Assembly (NCBI GenBank): GCA_037903475.1
Contig: JBAJFG010000538.1
Location: forward strand, 868,001 to 932,000
DNA length: 64,000 nt
Source: Ancylostoma caninum
Taxonomy: Eukaryota; Nematoda; Chromadorea; Rhabditida; Ancylostomatidae
Reading direction: 5' to 3'
Each line of letters starts with the position of its first letter. Position 1 is the stretch's first letter. A program made the translations under genes and the position numbers. Shown here one piece after another: positions 29,200 through 39,559 of this stretch. Under the pieces are notes generated by a model that searched no databases, was not told the origin of the DNA, and saw only the letters and a program-made list of their open reading frames with translations.

Positions 29200-30745
29200 T
29201 CCGTATTTCAAGCTTGGAGTGAGCTATCAAGACAGTGCGCCGTAAGGGGGCTAGAGCGGTTAGAGATACGGGGCGGCACTCATAGACACCGCAATCTTGA
29301 GGCGCAGACTGTGTGGCGAAATGGCCGATTTCCATGGACGCAGACACGTTCGCTTCGGGACCCGCAATTTCGTCACTGCTGGCTCTCCCGCATGCACGGG
29401 ATGGTGATTTCATCACCTTCGCTGGCGGTCTCGCCGCATAGGAGTGAGGGAGTGTTTACGAGCTTTCAGGCTGCACAATGTACGCAGCAGGAAAACCAGC
29501 CTTCCACTGTTGCGACGCTTTGTGCACTCGCAGGAAGAAATGGACGCGTGCTATGAGAGCTGCCGCGTCTCGAAAGCTTCGGGGAGGCTGGACCTACGCG
29601 GTCGCTCAGCCCCTGTTGAATTTTCGCGGCGATTGTGTAGTCACAACATTCGTTCGTTTCGAGAAAGCTTCTGCACTAACAAAGAGTAAAAGCCTCTAAA
29701 TAGGAAGGCATGACATTGTATATCCAATCAACTATATACGGATGCGGGTCCACCGATGGAGAAAGGACCCGCCGTGGCCCAATGGTGCGGGGAACGCCAG
29801 GATACGGGTCCAGCAATGGAGAAAGGGCCCGCCGTGGCCCAGTGCTGTGGGGAACGCCAAGATACGGGTCCACCGATGGAGAAAGGGCCCGCCGTGGCCC
29901 AATGTGCGGGGGAACGCCAGATACGGGTCCACCGATGGAGAAAGGGCCCGTGTGGCCCATGGTGTGGGGGATGACAGATACGGGTCCACCGATGGAGAAA
30001 GGGCGTGACCCAACGTCAGGATACGGGTCTACCGATGGAGAAAAGGCCCGCCGTGGCCCAGTGGTGCGGGCGACAGCGAGATACAGGTCCACCGATGAAG
30101 AAAGGGCCCGCCGTGGCCCAGTGGTGGGGGGATGACAGAATACGGGTCCACCAATGGAGGAAGGACCCGTCGTAGCATAATGGTGTGGAGAACGTCAGGG
30201 TACGGGTTCACTTTAGTCCGATAGTGTTAAGAATGCCAGGATGCGAACCCGCACTTGGAGAACGGATCCGGCTTGCCCTAACTGTGAGGAGGGCGCCAGA
30301 ACGCGGGCGCTCTGATGGAGGAAGGGCCCGCCATGGCCCAGTAGTATGGATAACACCAGAATACGGGTCCGCCAATATGGGATTGGTCCGCTGTGACTCA
30401 GTAACGTGGAGAATACCAGGATATGGTTCAGGCCTAACAGTGAAAATGGCGCCAGAATACGGGTCCACCGATGGAGAAAAGCCCGCTGCGGCCCAGTAGT
30501 CTGGAAAACACTCGGATACGATTTCGCCTTGTCCAATAGTGTGGGGAACGGCAGGATACAGTTCCGCCGATGGAGAACGCGTCTGCATTAGCCGGGTAGT
30601 GAGGAATACGCACGAATACGCCATACGATGGAGAACGAACTTCTCATGCTCATACTCAACTCATAAGGACTTCATGTTTGGGCCCATTGGAAGATTGGTT
30701 CTGCTTCCTTATAAATTTTCTAGAGATTTGGCAAGTGTGAAGCGT
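29200..30745 (+). repeat. Dispersed element R, copy 1, with internal 60-bp minisatellite
   Basis: The block before the array (GTTTACGAGCTTTCAGGCTG, a GCAGCAGGAAAACCA block, GACCTACGCGGTCGC, GGCATGACATTGTA) and the block after it (a CTCATAAGGACTTCAT block, TTTTCTAGAGATTTGGCAA) both recur in the same order around an array at 42.33-43.98 kb. So the minisatellite moves as part of a larger repeated unit of about 1.5-1.6 kb. No transposase or RT was recognised. Confidence 0.75.
29740..30640 (+). repeat. Minisatellite A, 60-bp unit, array 1
   Basis: Units read GATACGGGTCCACCGATGGA, GAAAGGGCCCGCCGTGGCCC and AATGGTGCGGGGAACGCCAG in succession, exactly 60 bp. The left half is nearly uniform; copies diverge to the right. 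Because 60 is divisible by three, both strands stay open for about 140 codons, giving 20-residue peptide repeats (for example YGSTDGERARRGP on plus). Indels and stops in sibling arrays argue against a protein. Confidence 0.9.
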
Positions 30746-31150
30746 TTGCACATGTCCCAAGTGGCTGCCCCACCCCACTTTCTAGCGTCCCGGAGGGGCG
30801 CTAGTAGGGCATAACGTTGTCTTTCTTAATTTTATTCTACTCTTCAAGAAAACGTTTCTCAATCGATTTGCAATCATTCATAGTTAGAGCTGAAAATGCA
30901 GTGCTTTTGAAAATATTCTCGTTTCTCTCCTGCTCATTTTCATCGAATCAAGGGCAAATGCGATTGTATACCTGATATTGGTGCGCGTTTTGCTACACCA
31001 GTTTTGATGAGCAGTTTTTCACCTCATGGAAGAACATGAGACGTCCACATAGCTAAATATCTGCGGAAAAAAAAGATTCGTGGTGATTGCAAGCAGAAAG
31101 CACACACTCTGGCTGTGGACTTTCTCTGATTTGCGCCGCTAGCAGGCATT
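30745..31150 (+). repeat. Dispersed repeat downstream of array 1
   Basis: The stretch from about 30810 (AAGAAAACGTTTCTCAAT) through GCAGTTTTTCACCTCA and a GATTGCAAGCAGAAAGCA block to about 31150 matches 46530-46860 in order. The 30750-30805 block, with CCCCACTTTCTAGCG, recurs inverted at 36545-36605. Confidence 0.65.
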
Positions 31151-31578
31151 CGGGTGCTTACGGATCAATCGCAAAGCTTGCTTCATTCTCGAGATCCAAT
31201 AAAATGAAATTTTCGACAAATTTGACGGTTCGTTTCTGTCCCTTGCTCCTGCTGGTACGGAGACGCACGCTAATGGCCTTCGCAGAAAAGGGCCTAATTC
31301 AAATCACCACTTTACTTCTTTCCATAAGTGGATGCAAAACTTTTATACCTAGTTTGATGAAAAACTGATGAAATTGGAATTTTATTTCTTGTTGCAGTTC
31401 CAACTGACTCTGTGCTAGTGCTAGGAGGATACCTCTACAGAGTCTCAACACATATTCGAACTTGGTTTTGATTGCTCATCTTCGGGCTGAGATATGCAAA
31501 AAATTCTGTGTTCCAAAACCGTGGGTATGCTAAATGTGTGGCCGCGCCTGTATAGGGGAATTTATACTGGGTGCGTAC

Positions 31579-31690
31579 GGCTCTCTTGGGCAGAGTCACG
31601 GGAGCTCAGCACAGTGTGCGCCTGCGTCTCTATCCATGAGAGCCGCGCCGCGATCTCGACTCTTGTCTACGTACGTTTGGAGTTTCCTAT
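31579..31690. repeat. Truncated copy of the GC-rich palindrome
   Basis: From GGCTCTCTTGGGCAGAG to ACGTACGTTTGGAGTTTCCT it matches the loop and right arm of 28965-29121, while most of the left arm is missing. Base changes in the right arm lower the pairing. Confidence 0.8.
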
Positions 31691-31789
31691 ACATGCCGTG
31701 TTGACAGGTCTTCATTGAAAATCCGTCTCAAATGGATGCGTGCGACTGATGTGCGACTGACGCACGCAGCTAGTATAAATTGCCCTTAT

Positions 31790-32230
31790 GGCGAAACATC
31801 ACCCGAATGTCCCATCAAGATCTTCGCGTGCCACTGTCTATAAGTGAGCCACATGATGGAAGCATGCGGTCACGTGCTGGTCCCACAATGTCTGCGCTCT
31901 AGCAAATTTTGTTGCACTACCAGGATTTATATAGGAAGCTTTTCCAGTATAATAGTATAGTCACTAGTAGATACAGTCCCTTCCTTTCTTCTACTTTTTC
32001 AGATATTTGAGACAGTTAACCACATAATCAAATAAGCTACAGCTGAGACAATCATTAGAGGAATGGCAAAGTGTACGAAAGGAGAATCTCGTGTGAAACT
32101 TGGGTTTTCGAAGAAAAATTGAGGTTAATGGAGACAAAATTGCCACTTGTCAGTTAGTTGAGAAAGTATCATCTGTCAAAGGAATAAAACAGAATTATCG
32201 AGTGAGGCCCGTAATCGGATTGATTTGCGG
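31790..32230 (+). repeat. Dispersed repeats shared with 37.9-38.1 kb and 57.9-58.2 kb
   Basis: About 31790-31940 (GTGAGCCACA, GCATGCGGTCACGTG, TTTTGTTGCACTACCA, GATTTATATA) matches 37930-38085. About 31950-32215 (a TTCAGATA block, AGACAATCATTAGAGGA, ACAAAATTGCCACTTGTCAG, AAAACAGAATTA) matches 57895-58160. The two repeats abut here but are apart elsewhere, so they are separate families. Confidence 0.7.
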
Positions 32231-32429
32231 GCGAAATTTTTGCCCAAAACCAGCTGAAGTGCGTTATTTAAGGTGCTGATCACGAAATCCGAAGTAAACA
32301 GTTTCTGAATCTAAATGTAAAGCTTGAACATTGTGATGATTTAGGGGACCTCTCCTGGCAATGGGAGGAAGTAGAAGAACGTGGTGAAACCTCCCGCACC
32401 ATTTTAAATGCACAAGTTTTGCATGGCCA

Positions 32430-32537
32430 CCTAATTGGTAAGGTTTGCACGGCAACCTTTTTGGCAAGGATAGTATGGCGACCTATTTAACAATATTTCT
32501 ATGGCGACCTATTCGGCAAGATTTGTATGGCGACTTA
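32430..32537 (+). repeat. Short tandem repeat that received the Tc1-like insertion
   Basis: Diverged units of 25-32 bp contain GGCAAG and TATGGCGACCTA (for example around 32440, 32465, 32495 and 32525). The same unit resumes on the far side of the transposon at 35927-36050 (GGCAAGGCTTGCATGGCGAC). The element therefore landed at a TA inside a pre-existing tandem repeat. Confidence 0.75.
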
Positions 32538-33105
32538 CGGTGGTCTCCGTAGCCAGTAGCAGATGGGTGACCCGGGGCGACCCGGGGTCGCCCCTCTGCG
32601 TCCCTCTAATTAAATAAAGATATTACAAGTTCAACGTCATATATTGATATAATAGATAGCAGATATTACTCAACTATCCAACGGACAACAGCTCATGATA
32701 AATCTGAGTTCCCTTCACAATTTTAAAAATTTGTCGAATTTCTGCATTTTTCATTTTTCCCATTTTCTTGCCACCGGATTTCAAGAAAGTCTTAACTAAC
32801 AGAGCTGCTGAGCTGCCGAGTCAGAGAGGAGGAACAACGCCAGTATTCTTTTATGCAGTTTTCACCTCTCCAACTCATATTGAAATGCAACGTTGTCAAC
32901 CTGGCTGAAGGTATTACAGTTTTTTGCGGCAACTAGAGTATATAATGGAGCTTTAATGCTAGATTCGTATTGGATTTGCGGTGAAGATTTCAGATCCATG
33001 ATTTTCTCCAGCAACTTCTCAGGTATTAAATTTCCGAAGAAAAAAATTTCTAGGTCTGAGGAACGCAAGTTACTGACAGTCATCTGTCACTAGCGTGTAG
33101 CGCTG
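32538..33105. repeat. Left terminal inverted repeat
   Basis: Matches the complement of 35330-35926 almost base for base. The main difference is a 29-bp segment near 32838 that is absent here and present on the right. Close to the tip is a GC-rich near-palindrome made of GACCCGGGGCGACCC and GGGTCGCCCC. An open stretch of 66-73 codons exists on both strands but is probably not a gene. Confidence 0.9.
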
Positions 33106-33458
33106 CTTGAATTAATGGATGTTGATTAATTATCTTATTTTAAACACAATGTTTGCGACATTAAGAGGTTTATTTTAAACAAAACCTTGAATACTGCAAT
33201 AGCAAGTGCAAGGTTACTCAGTTTTGCAAAGATGAGCGTATATGGTGGGAAAAATAATTGCCCAACACTACAAAATTGTTTTGAACAGAAAAAGAGGAAA
33301 TATTGGAGCAAAACCAACCACGCATTAGTTGAAACAAATGAAGGCTCATTTATATGAGCGAGTACTCAATGTAGATAAATAATGCAGAATGCTCAACAAA
33401 AATAAAAGAAGAGAGTTTTACACGAAAAAGAATATCAAAAACAAGTTTCTTCACTAAG

Positions 33459-34678
33459 TCACTCTACGATGTTTCCACCGTGAGCTAGGATTACTTTTGG
33501 CATTACGTGCCTAATATGGCCTACATAATTCCTACATTGTTCTTTCGTGATTCTGCATCTCCAGAATTTTTTGATGCCTGCTATTAGTTGATCTTTGTTT
33601 TGAGGTTTATAGGAATGCCTAAAATCTAGGAATTAAAAGTAAAAATAATTCAGCGCGTCATTTTTTTTGAAAATCTTACCTCAAAAAATGTTTTAGTTGA
33701 TGCCAAACGAGTTCAATGGGATTTAGGTCTGGACTCTCGGGTGGCCAAGCGTTCGATTTTCCATTTGTTGAGATGTTCGTTCGTAAACTGAGAGGTGTGT
33801 TTTGGGTCATTATCTTGAGCAAGACGGCATCTGTTCTTGAACACTGAGCCCACAAAAGGGAGATAGTAATCTCGTATTATCCTACAGTACAGCTTGCTGT
33901 CCATTCTTATCTGAACAGGAAATTTTTCGTCGGCGGTAACAAATTTTAATGAGGTCGCAGAAGCATAAACTAACGCTTCCATCAAAAATTACGATTTCCG
34001 TAGCTCCTTGAGAACTGATTCCTGCCCAGACATGCACTTTAACTGGATGCTCCGCTCGAGACTTGATGCGGGGATGTTCTTCACCTACTCGAACATAACA
34101 AGCTTTGGAATTGTTCTCCAATTGTACGGTAGATTCGTCCACAAAAACAACGTCATTGAACGTTTCCTGGAGAGATCGATTTATCAACGAAATTTTTGAT
34201 TTTTTATGGGACTGATAGAACATACTCTTTTTTTCAACATTTCTTTGCAAAACGCCAATCTTTTCTCGCGGTTCTTCTGTCGTATGAGTTGGCAGTTTTT
34301 AACGCTTTTGCCAACGAAACCGAGATCACGTCGCAGCCGGATCATCATAGTAGGCTTCACTTCCAGAGAAAGTTCTCTTGATACAATTGTGCAGAGTTCC
34401 TTTGTCGTCATTTTATTGTTTTCCTCTAGCGCTTTCAAGATAATATTTTTGATCCGGAAAATATTGTACTGACTGAACTTGCGGCTCACGAAACCAGGGT
34501 GTTTGAAAGGAAACTTGTGCGAGTTCATGTGAGAAAACTTATTGACGATATAACGGACTTTCGCATGTGTTATCCCTGGAAAGCACGGCAAAAGTATCTG
34601 CACAATTTGAGGCTTAGAGAGACCTTCGACGTGACGGGAGATTACGGCGTTTTCTATGGCGAATTTTGAGCTATTCAT
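33459..34678 (-). pseudogene. Tc1/mariner-superfamily DDE transposase, four exons, one frameshift
   Basis: Read on the minus strand: exon 1 34678-34226, exon 2 34166-33975, exon 3 33910-33680, exon 4 33618-33459. The three introns are 59-64 nt, with donors GTATGT, GTTAGT and GTAAGA and TTCAG/CCAG/TTTAG acceptors. The N-terminal part is a helix-turn-helix region. The catalytic motifs are VFVDEST (first D), AQDNDPKHTS (second D) and SPDLNPIE (E), separated by 33-34 residues as in DD34E enzymes. Removing the introns leaves one flaw: between KWKIE and WPPESPD the frame shifts, consistent with 2 nt lost or 1 gained near 33755. The total is about 345 residues, normal for Tc1 transposases. A TTCTGTTCAG lies just before the ATG, so an upstream exon or trans-splice site is possible. 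Confidence 0.9.
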
Positions 34679-35329
34679 CTGAACAGAAGAAAAAATAAAC
34701 ATGAAGTAAATGATCATAATGAGATTTAAAGATTTGGGTACAAATGTGCAGACAAATTATGCTACTAGAAAGAGAAATGTGCGGAGATAGGAGGCATTTG
34801 AGAGTGCGGTCGAATGGGAATAGTGACAGGCTATATTACTTTTGCGCGGTGACCCAGGGCGGCAAGAAGGAATATGCTAGGTCAGTAGTTTTCGGTATCG
34901 GCGGAGAGGTCATGTCCAAAGAGGCAAGCTCATTCCTGCGGACATAGCAACTTTATCATTAGCTCATGGGGCCGTGACCTCACCCTTCTAATACCTCTTA
35001 ACACCTTATCAGGATAGTTAATAAATCACCGTAGAATACTTGCCTGAAATTTGATCCGTTATTTATTATGGCACCAACGTGGCAGATTTGCTCCATTTGT
35101 CTTGATTTAATTTTATGATGTACTTTTGGCACCTCATTGGTTGCCTAAAACTATTCAGTAACGTTTAACTCCTCATTGTAATTGTTTTTTTGTCTGCCCA
35201 AGCTTATCCATTTTAATGTTGATATTTTTGAACTCGGCAATCCTACATTTAAGGTTTACCTTAAAATAAATGTTGGCAAAAACATTGTGTTTAGAGTAAG
35301 ATAATTTCTCAAAAAAGTGCCAATTCAAC

Positions 35330-35926
35330 CAGCGCTACACGCTAGTGACAGATGACTGTCAGTAACTTGCGTTCTTCAGACCTAGAAATTTTTTTCTTCG
35401 GAAATTTAATACCTGAGAAGTTGCTGGAGAAAATCATGGATCTGAAATCTTCACCGCAAATCCAATACGAATCTAGCATTAAAGCTCCATTATATACTCT
35501 AGTTGCCGCAAAAAACTGTAATACCTTCAGCCAGGTTGACAACGTTGCATTTCAATATGAGTTGGCGAGGTGAAAACTGCATGAAAGAATACTGGAAAAC
35601 TGAAGAAATGTAAAGATCATATGGCGTTGTTCCTCCTCTCTGACTCGGCAGCTCAGCAGCTCTGTTAGTTAAGACTTTCTTGAAATCCGGTGGCAAGAAA
35701 ATGGGAAGAATGAAAAATGCAGAAATTCGACAAATTTTTAAAATTGTGAAGGGAACTCAGATTTATCATGAGCTGTTGTCCGTTGGATAGTTGAGTAATA
35801 TCTGCTATCTATTATATCAATATATGACGTTGAACTTGTAATATCTTTGTTTAATTAGAGGGACGCAGAGGGGCGACCCCGGGTCGCCCCGGGTCACCCA
35901 TCTGCTACTGGCTACGGAGACCACCG
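35330..35926. repeat. Right terminal inverted repeat
   Basis: Inverted partner of 32538-33105, ending in GGCTACGGAGACCACCG before the TA duplication. It retains about 29 bp (around 35596-35625) that the left copy lacks, a deletion bounded by a short direct repeat in the left copy. Confidence 0.9.
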
Positions 35927-36060
35927 TACTTGGCAAGGCTTGCATGGCGACCCATCTCGACATCTTGTTTGGCAAGACAATTGGCGCAGTTCGTTTGCCT
36001 GGCTCGTTGCCAAATCTGTTTGCCAGGTTGCCAAGCAAACCCCTCCAAATGGGTAGAAAA
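35927..36060 (+). repeat. Continuation of the target tandem repeat
   Basis: Resumes with TTGGCAAGGCTTGCATGGCG and then diverges into several TTGCCA/TGGCAA words in both orientations. Confidence 0.6.
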
Positions 36061-37060
36061 TGAATTTCAGAGTTTTCTCGTCCAAGAAAGAAGTCAACAC
36101 TCAAAATTTCTGTTCAGTTACCCAATGTCGGAGTATTTTAAAGCAGTCGATTTTTGAGCTGGCAAAGCTGAGCATTGTACCAAAATTGTAACTATTGTAC
36201 CAAAAACTTATGAAAGGAATAGACTGTTGCATCAATATTGAGTTAACGAATGATGCCGTTCAACTCATTTGCATCCGAGCACTTGGGATACTTGATATGC
36301 CATTACAAAATCCATTATGATCAGCGCCTTAGTACCACATCCAAATGCGCTGAAATTGTTCCATTAGCTGCTGTTAACGATGGTACTTATGTTCGATTCC
36401 AGCCACTAACACTGCATTCCTATCGATGCTGATCCTAGCTTTCTCTCCTTTCTGCCGTTTCCCAGGCATTTCCTGTGTAGGCTTCCTTTGACATGCAGTC
36501 GCGGCCAAAAAGATATGATCAGCGCCACTCCGACAAGAAGATATTTTGCTGTTGCCCCTTGGGGACGCTAGAAAGTGGGGTGAGGCAACCATTTGAGGTA
36601 TGTGCAAAAGCACCATACGTGCGAAATGATTACAAAATTTGCAAATAAGCAAAACTAATAATTAACTGAGCTCAAATGCAAAATCCTTCTTATGAGTTGC
36701 AAGTATTCTACGGGCCTGCCTTCGAGTCTTTTCGCGATCCTAGCCTTACTTGCAAATTCTTGACCACGCATCTACATGTGAAGCTGATTTCCAATGCAAT
36801 AATACCAACTACTTTTTTGTCACATTTCTTATACGCCTATAGACCGGTTATTAGCGGCCATTTACAACTTTGCGCAGGATTATCTTTCACATGGCTTCAG
36901 TACTTGTGAACAACACAGTGTAACCAAAGAGTGCGAATAACCACCTGAAATGATTCAAGCTTCACGTTGCTGAGATAGTCCAACTGATGGTCTTCTGCTT
37001 CAATATGAAGAAGAGGTGGTCGACTGAGACACGAATGAGCGAGTAGCGTGCCCCTACTCC
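36061..37060. repeat. Inverted partial copy of element R flank, plus Tc1-like terminus
   Basis: CAGTCGCGGCCAAAAAG at about 36493 resembles a Tc1 terminal repeat; its inverted partner is possibly near 39080. The 36545-36605 block is the inverse of 30750-30805, and TCCTTCTTATGAGTTG near 36683 is the inverse of the block after arrays 1 and 3. Together with the array at 37060-37460 this is a third, inverted copy of element R. No gene is seen. Confidence 0.55.
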
Positions 37061-37460
37061 ACGTCAGACGTGCATCTTCGCGTTTTCCTCATTATTGGGC
37101 CACGGCAGATTCATTCTCCTTCCGTGGATCCGTATGCTGGCGTTTTCCTCACTAATGGTAATCATGCGGTCCCACTCTCTATCCGTGCTGCCGTATCCAG
37201 GCGCTTTCCCCACTCTTGGGCCAGGAAAGACCCATTCTCCATTCATGGATCTGTATCCTGGTGTTCCTCTCACTACTGGGCCAGGGCAGACCCCCAATCC
37301 ATCAGTGGGACCCGTATCCAGCGCTTTCCCCAATATTGGCCTCCCTGCTGACCCATTCTCCATCGATGGATCCGTACCCTGCCGTTTTCCCACTTTTGGG
37401 CCACGGCGGACTCTTTCACCTATCCTGATGTTTCTCTGAACTACGGGGCTCCGGCACATC
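37060..37460 (-). repeat. Minisatellite A, array 2, inverted
   Basis: About six to seven 57-60 bp units of the complementary orientation: TTGGGCCACGG, CATTCTCC, TGGATCCGTATCC and CGTTTTCC recur in order. Open frames of 93-131 codons on both strands reflect the period. Confidence 0.85.
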
Positions 37461-38735
37461 AGTCCGTCATTAGTGCACCCGCACTCTTTGTAAATCTTGA
37501 ACGTAATGGAAAAAAGTTAGGAAATATTCAGAAAGTTTGATCAGTTGCACAACTGGTTTCAGAAGATGTCACAACAGCTCATCATGACGCGTTCTTCGTT
37601 CGTTCATCATGTGTATTTGGTTGTATTTGGTTGTACTCTCCTTCCTAAAAACAGATCCTCAAGCTGCATAATCCCCAGGGATCTCAAAGATGAGAGTTGC
37701 TCAAAGAGCATGTCCTACATAAGGAAACCGAGTGAATCTTATCGCTAAGGCTTCCACTCATCCTTTCGAGGTGATTAACGTCCAGTGTTCCAAGATTGAG
37801 TTCAGTCGTTCTCAAAGCTTCACCAGAGCGGCTACTATGCTCCTTACATTGCTGCTATGCATCGTTAAATCGTTGTAAACAGTGTCTCGCCCGGAGGGCC
37901 CAGACCGCTGGTCCCACCGCGAAATCCCGAATGCACCCGACTTTCACCACGGAATGCCCCGTCAACTTCGCATCCTCGTGAGCCACAGTCTATAATTGAG
38001 CCCCAAAGCATGCGATCACGTGGTATTCCCGCCTATACCAGCGCTCTAGAAAATTTTGTTGCACTACCATGATTTATATAAGAGGATCTCACCTATGGAT
38101 TGAGCTATCCAGATTAAATTTGCATATGCAATGAAGCTTTGCGTGCTTTCTAATATCAGCTTATCTGGATAGAAGCTCAATTCTAGTGGCTTCTTTGAGC
38201 CTAAACATCGATTTCTTCGGCTCCTTTTGATTCCTTCCAATATCTTCACCACCACCTATTGAGAAGACTGAAGGTTTGATATAGATAAGGCAGATAAATG
38301 GCCTTTTTTTGCCAGATGTCGTTGCTGCACTTTCCTTCGCTGCTCAAACGCGAGGACCAAAGTAAGGGGTCGAATTTACCAACAAAATCAGTTTTATTGT
38401 ATCTAAAAAATATTGACAGCGCTACAGTCCCTATTTCAGTGTTAGAATAGTTGTTAGTACTGCATATCATGGAAATATCCCCAGCCATAACGGTTGCCTC
38501 TGCTTGAGATTATTGAAAGCTCTTTTTTCTCATTTTTCAGTGGGGAATTTGAATTTGGAACGCGATGGTTCTGTTTGAAAGCAGTTTGCGTCAATTTTAT
38601 GCAACGAAAATGGAGAGTGTATTGACCCTCATTCCTAAGATTTCAGCGGAATAGCTCAATCCCAAGTTAAGTTATAATAAAAAATCCCACCTTCAACATT
38701 AATTCATGGTGAGTGTGGCCTGAAATTAAATTATT
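37461..38735. other. No gene; dispersed repeat copy at about 37930-38085
   Basis: The copy shares GCATGCGATCACGTGG, TTTTGTTGCACTACCA and GATTTATATAAG with 31860-31940. Otherwise no exon or domain is supported. Confidence 0.5.
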
Positions 38736-38737
38736 TT

Positions 38738-38929
38738 GTGTCGTTGCGTGCTTCAACTACAAGGGGAGGAGCCACTAAGTTCCATGTTCCAAAAGCTAAG
38801 CTCAATTGCAGACGTTTCAGTTTCATTCATAGAGTTATTCCACAGTTTGAGAAACTTAGTAAAAAACGCGCTTTACCGTTATCTTATAGTGCTTTCAAAA
38901 CATGGTTGAGTAACTGTCCAAACCCGTGA
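38738..38929 (+). pseudogene. LINE-type reverse transcriptase, C-terminal end
   Basis: The reading frame ends with LNCRRFSFIHRVIPQFEKL, a short linker and AFKTWLSNC, then a stop. This follows the conserved end of non-LTR (jockey/CR1-like) reverse transcriptases, where a basic R..F..R.(V/I)P.WN.LP block precedes S...FK..L. Only about 60 codons remain, with an AT-rich 3' tail and no RT catalytic motif in the window, so it is a 5'-truncated copy. The exact LINE clade cannot be told. Confidence 0.6.
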
Positions 38930-39074
38930 GGATACAGATTTTTCGATACTTTATTGTTTTTTTTTCTCAATTCATGACGCTGGTTGTTCATGCTGTTCTG
39001 TTTTTGTGTTGTTCGATTTGTTTTATTTTGTTTTATCCACATGAGCCTATGCTTGTGTAATAAATGATGAACAT

Positions 39075-39095
39075 GCCACTTTTTGACCGCGACTG
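39075..39095 (-). repeat. Tc1-like terminal repeat relic
   Basis: On the minus strand this reads ACAGTCGCGGTCAAAAAG, near-identical to CAGTCGCGGCCAAAAAG at about 36493 but in the opposite orientation. No transposase lies between that can be assigned to it. Confidence 0.45.
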
Positions 39096-39249
39096 TATGT
39101 ATCATTCCACGTTGTTTGGTCCTCATTTATTTTATGCCAGCCTGATCGTCCGGCTGACGCCGGACTCTCAGGCTTCTTTTGGGCTCGCTTCGCTCGCGTC
39201 GCATACGTATGAGTTCCCCTTTACTGAGCGCTAGCATACTACTCTCGCA

Positions 39250-39420
39250 GGTGTGGACCCGTGCGTGACATCTTCCATACTTTCGACGCCGGCGCACCCT
39301 TATCACACCGTTCGACCCAACTGCGGGCGTTTCTCCACCTATGAGCTGCGGCGCATCACTCTCACTGCTGTTCTCCCCTCAACGGCAACTCTTCCCCTAC
39401 CGAGCGCCGACGCACCTCTA
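39250..39420 (+). repeat. Diverged copies of the 48-bp-type unit
   Basis: Blocks such as GACGCCGGCGCACCCTTATC match the 20934-21050 repeat. Units are degenerate and about 55-60 bp apart. Confidence 0.55.
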
Positions 39421-39559
39421 AATAGCTATAGGCTCGTTTCATATCACCTTCTCCACCATCTTTGCGGGCGCAACCCTCATCCATGTCATCCTTCGTCCGC
39501 CTGGTTCCTCCTCTTCGTTATAAAACTGTCCTGCCCGTCTCTTTCTTTTTGTACGGTCA

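Larger units (their letters stand above)
32538..35926. mobile_element. Tc1-like transposon with very long terminal inverted repeats, 3389 bp
   Basis: The ends are CGGTGGTCTCCGTAGCC and its reverse complement, and each is flanked by TA (32536-32537 and 35927-35928), the target duplication of the Tc1/mariner superfamily. The near-identical inverted repeats are about 568 bp on the left and 597 bp on the right, with weaker similarity continuing inward. Between them, on the minus strand, is an intron-containing DDE transposase (33459-34678). Length, long TIRs and structure make this a nearly complete, probably recent insertion; the frameshift in the transposase suggests this copy is not autonomous now. 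Confidence 0.92.

Noticed and set aside
29017..29556. 179-codon plus-strand frame
   Set aside because: It runs through the palindrome and the pre-array block of element R; the other copy at 42.3 kb does not preserve the frame.
29676..30624. Pro/Arg-rich repetitive protein on the minus strand
   Set aside because: Explained by the 60-bp period of minisatellite A; sibling arrays contain indels and stops.
32862..33093. Paired 66-73-codon frames repeated at 35342-35573
   Set aside because: They are the same TIR sequence read twice; openness on both strands and lack of any domain argue against a gene.
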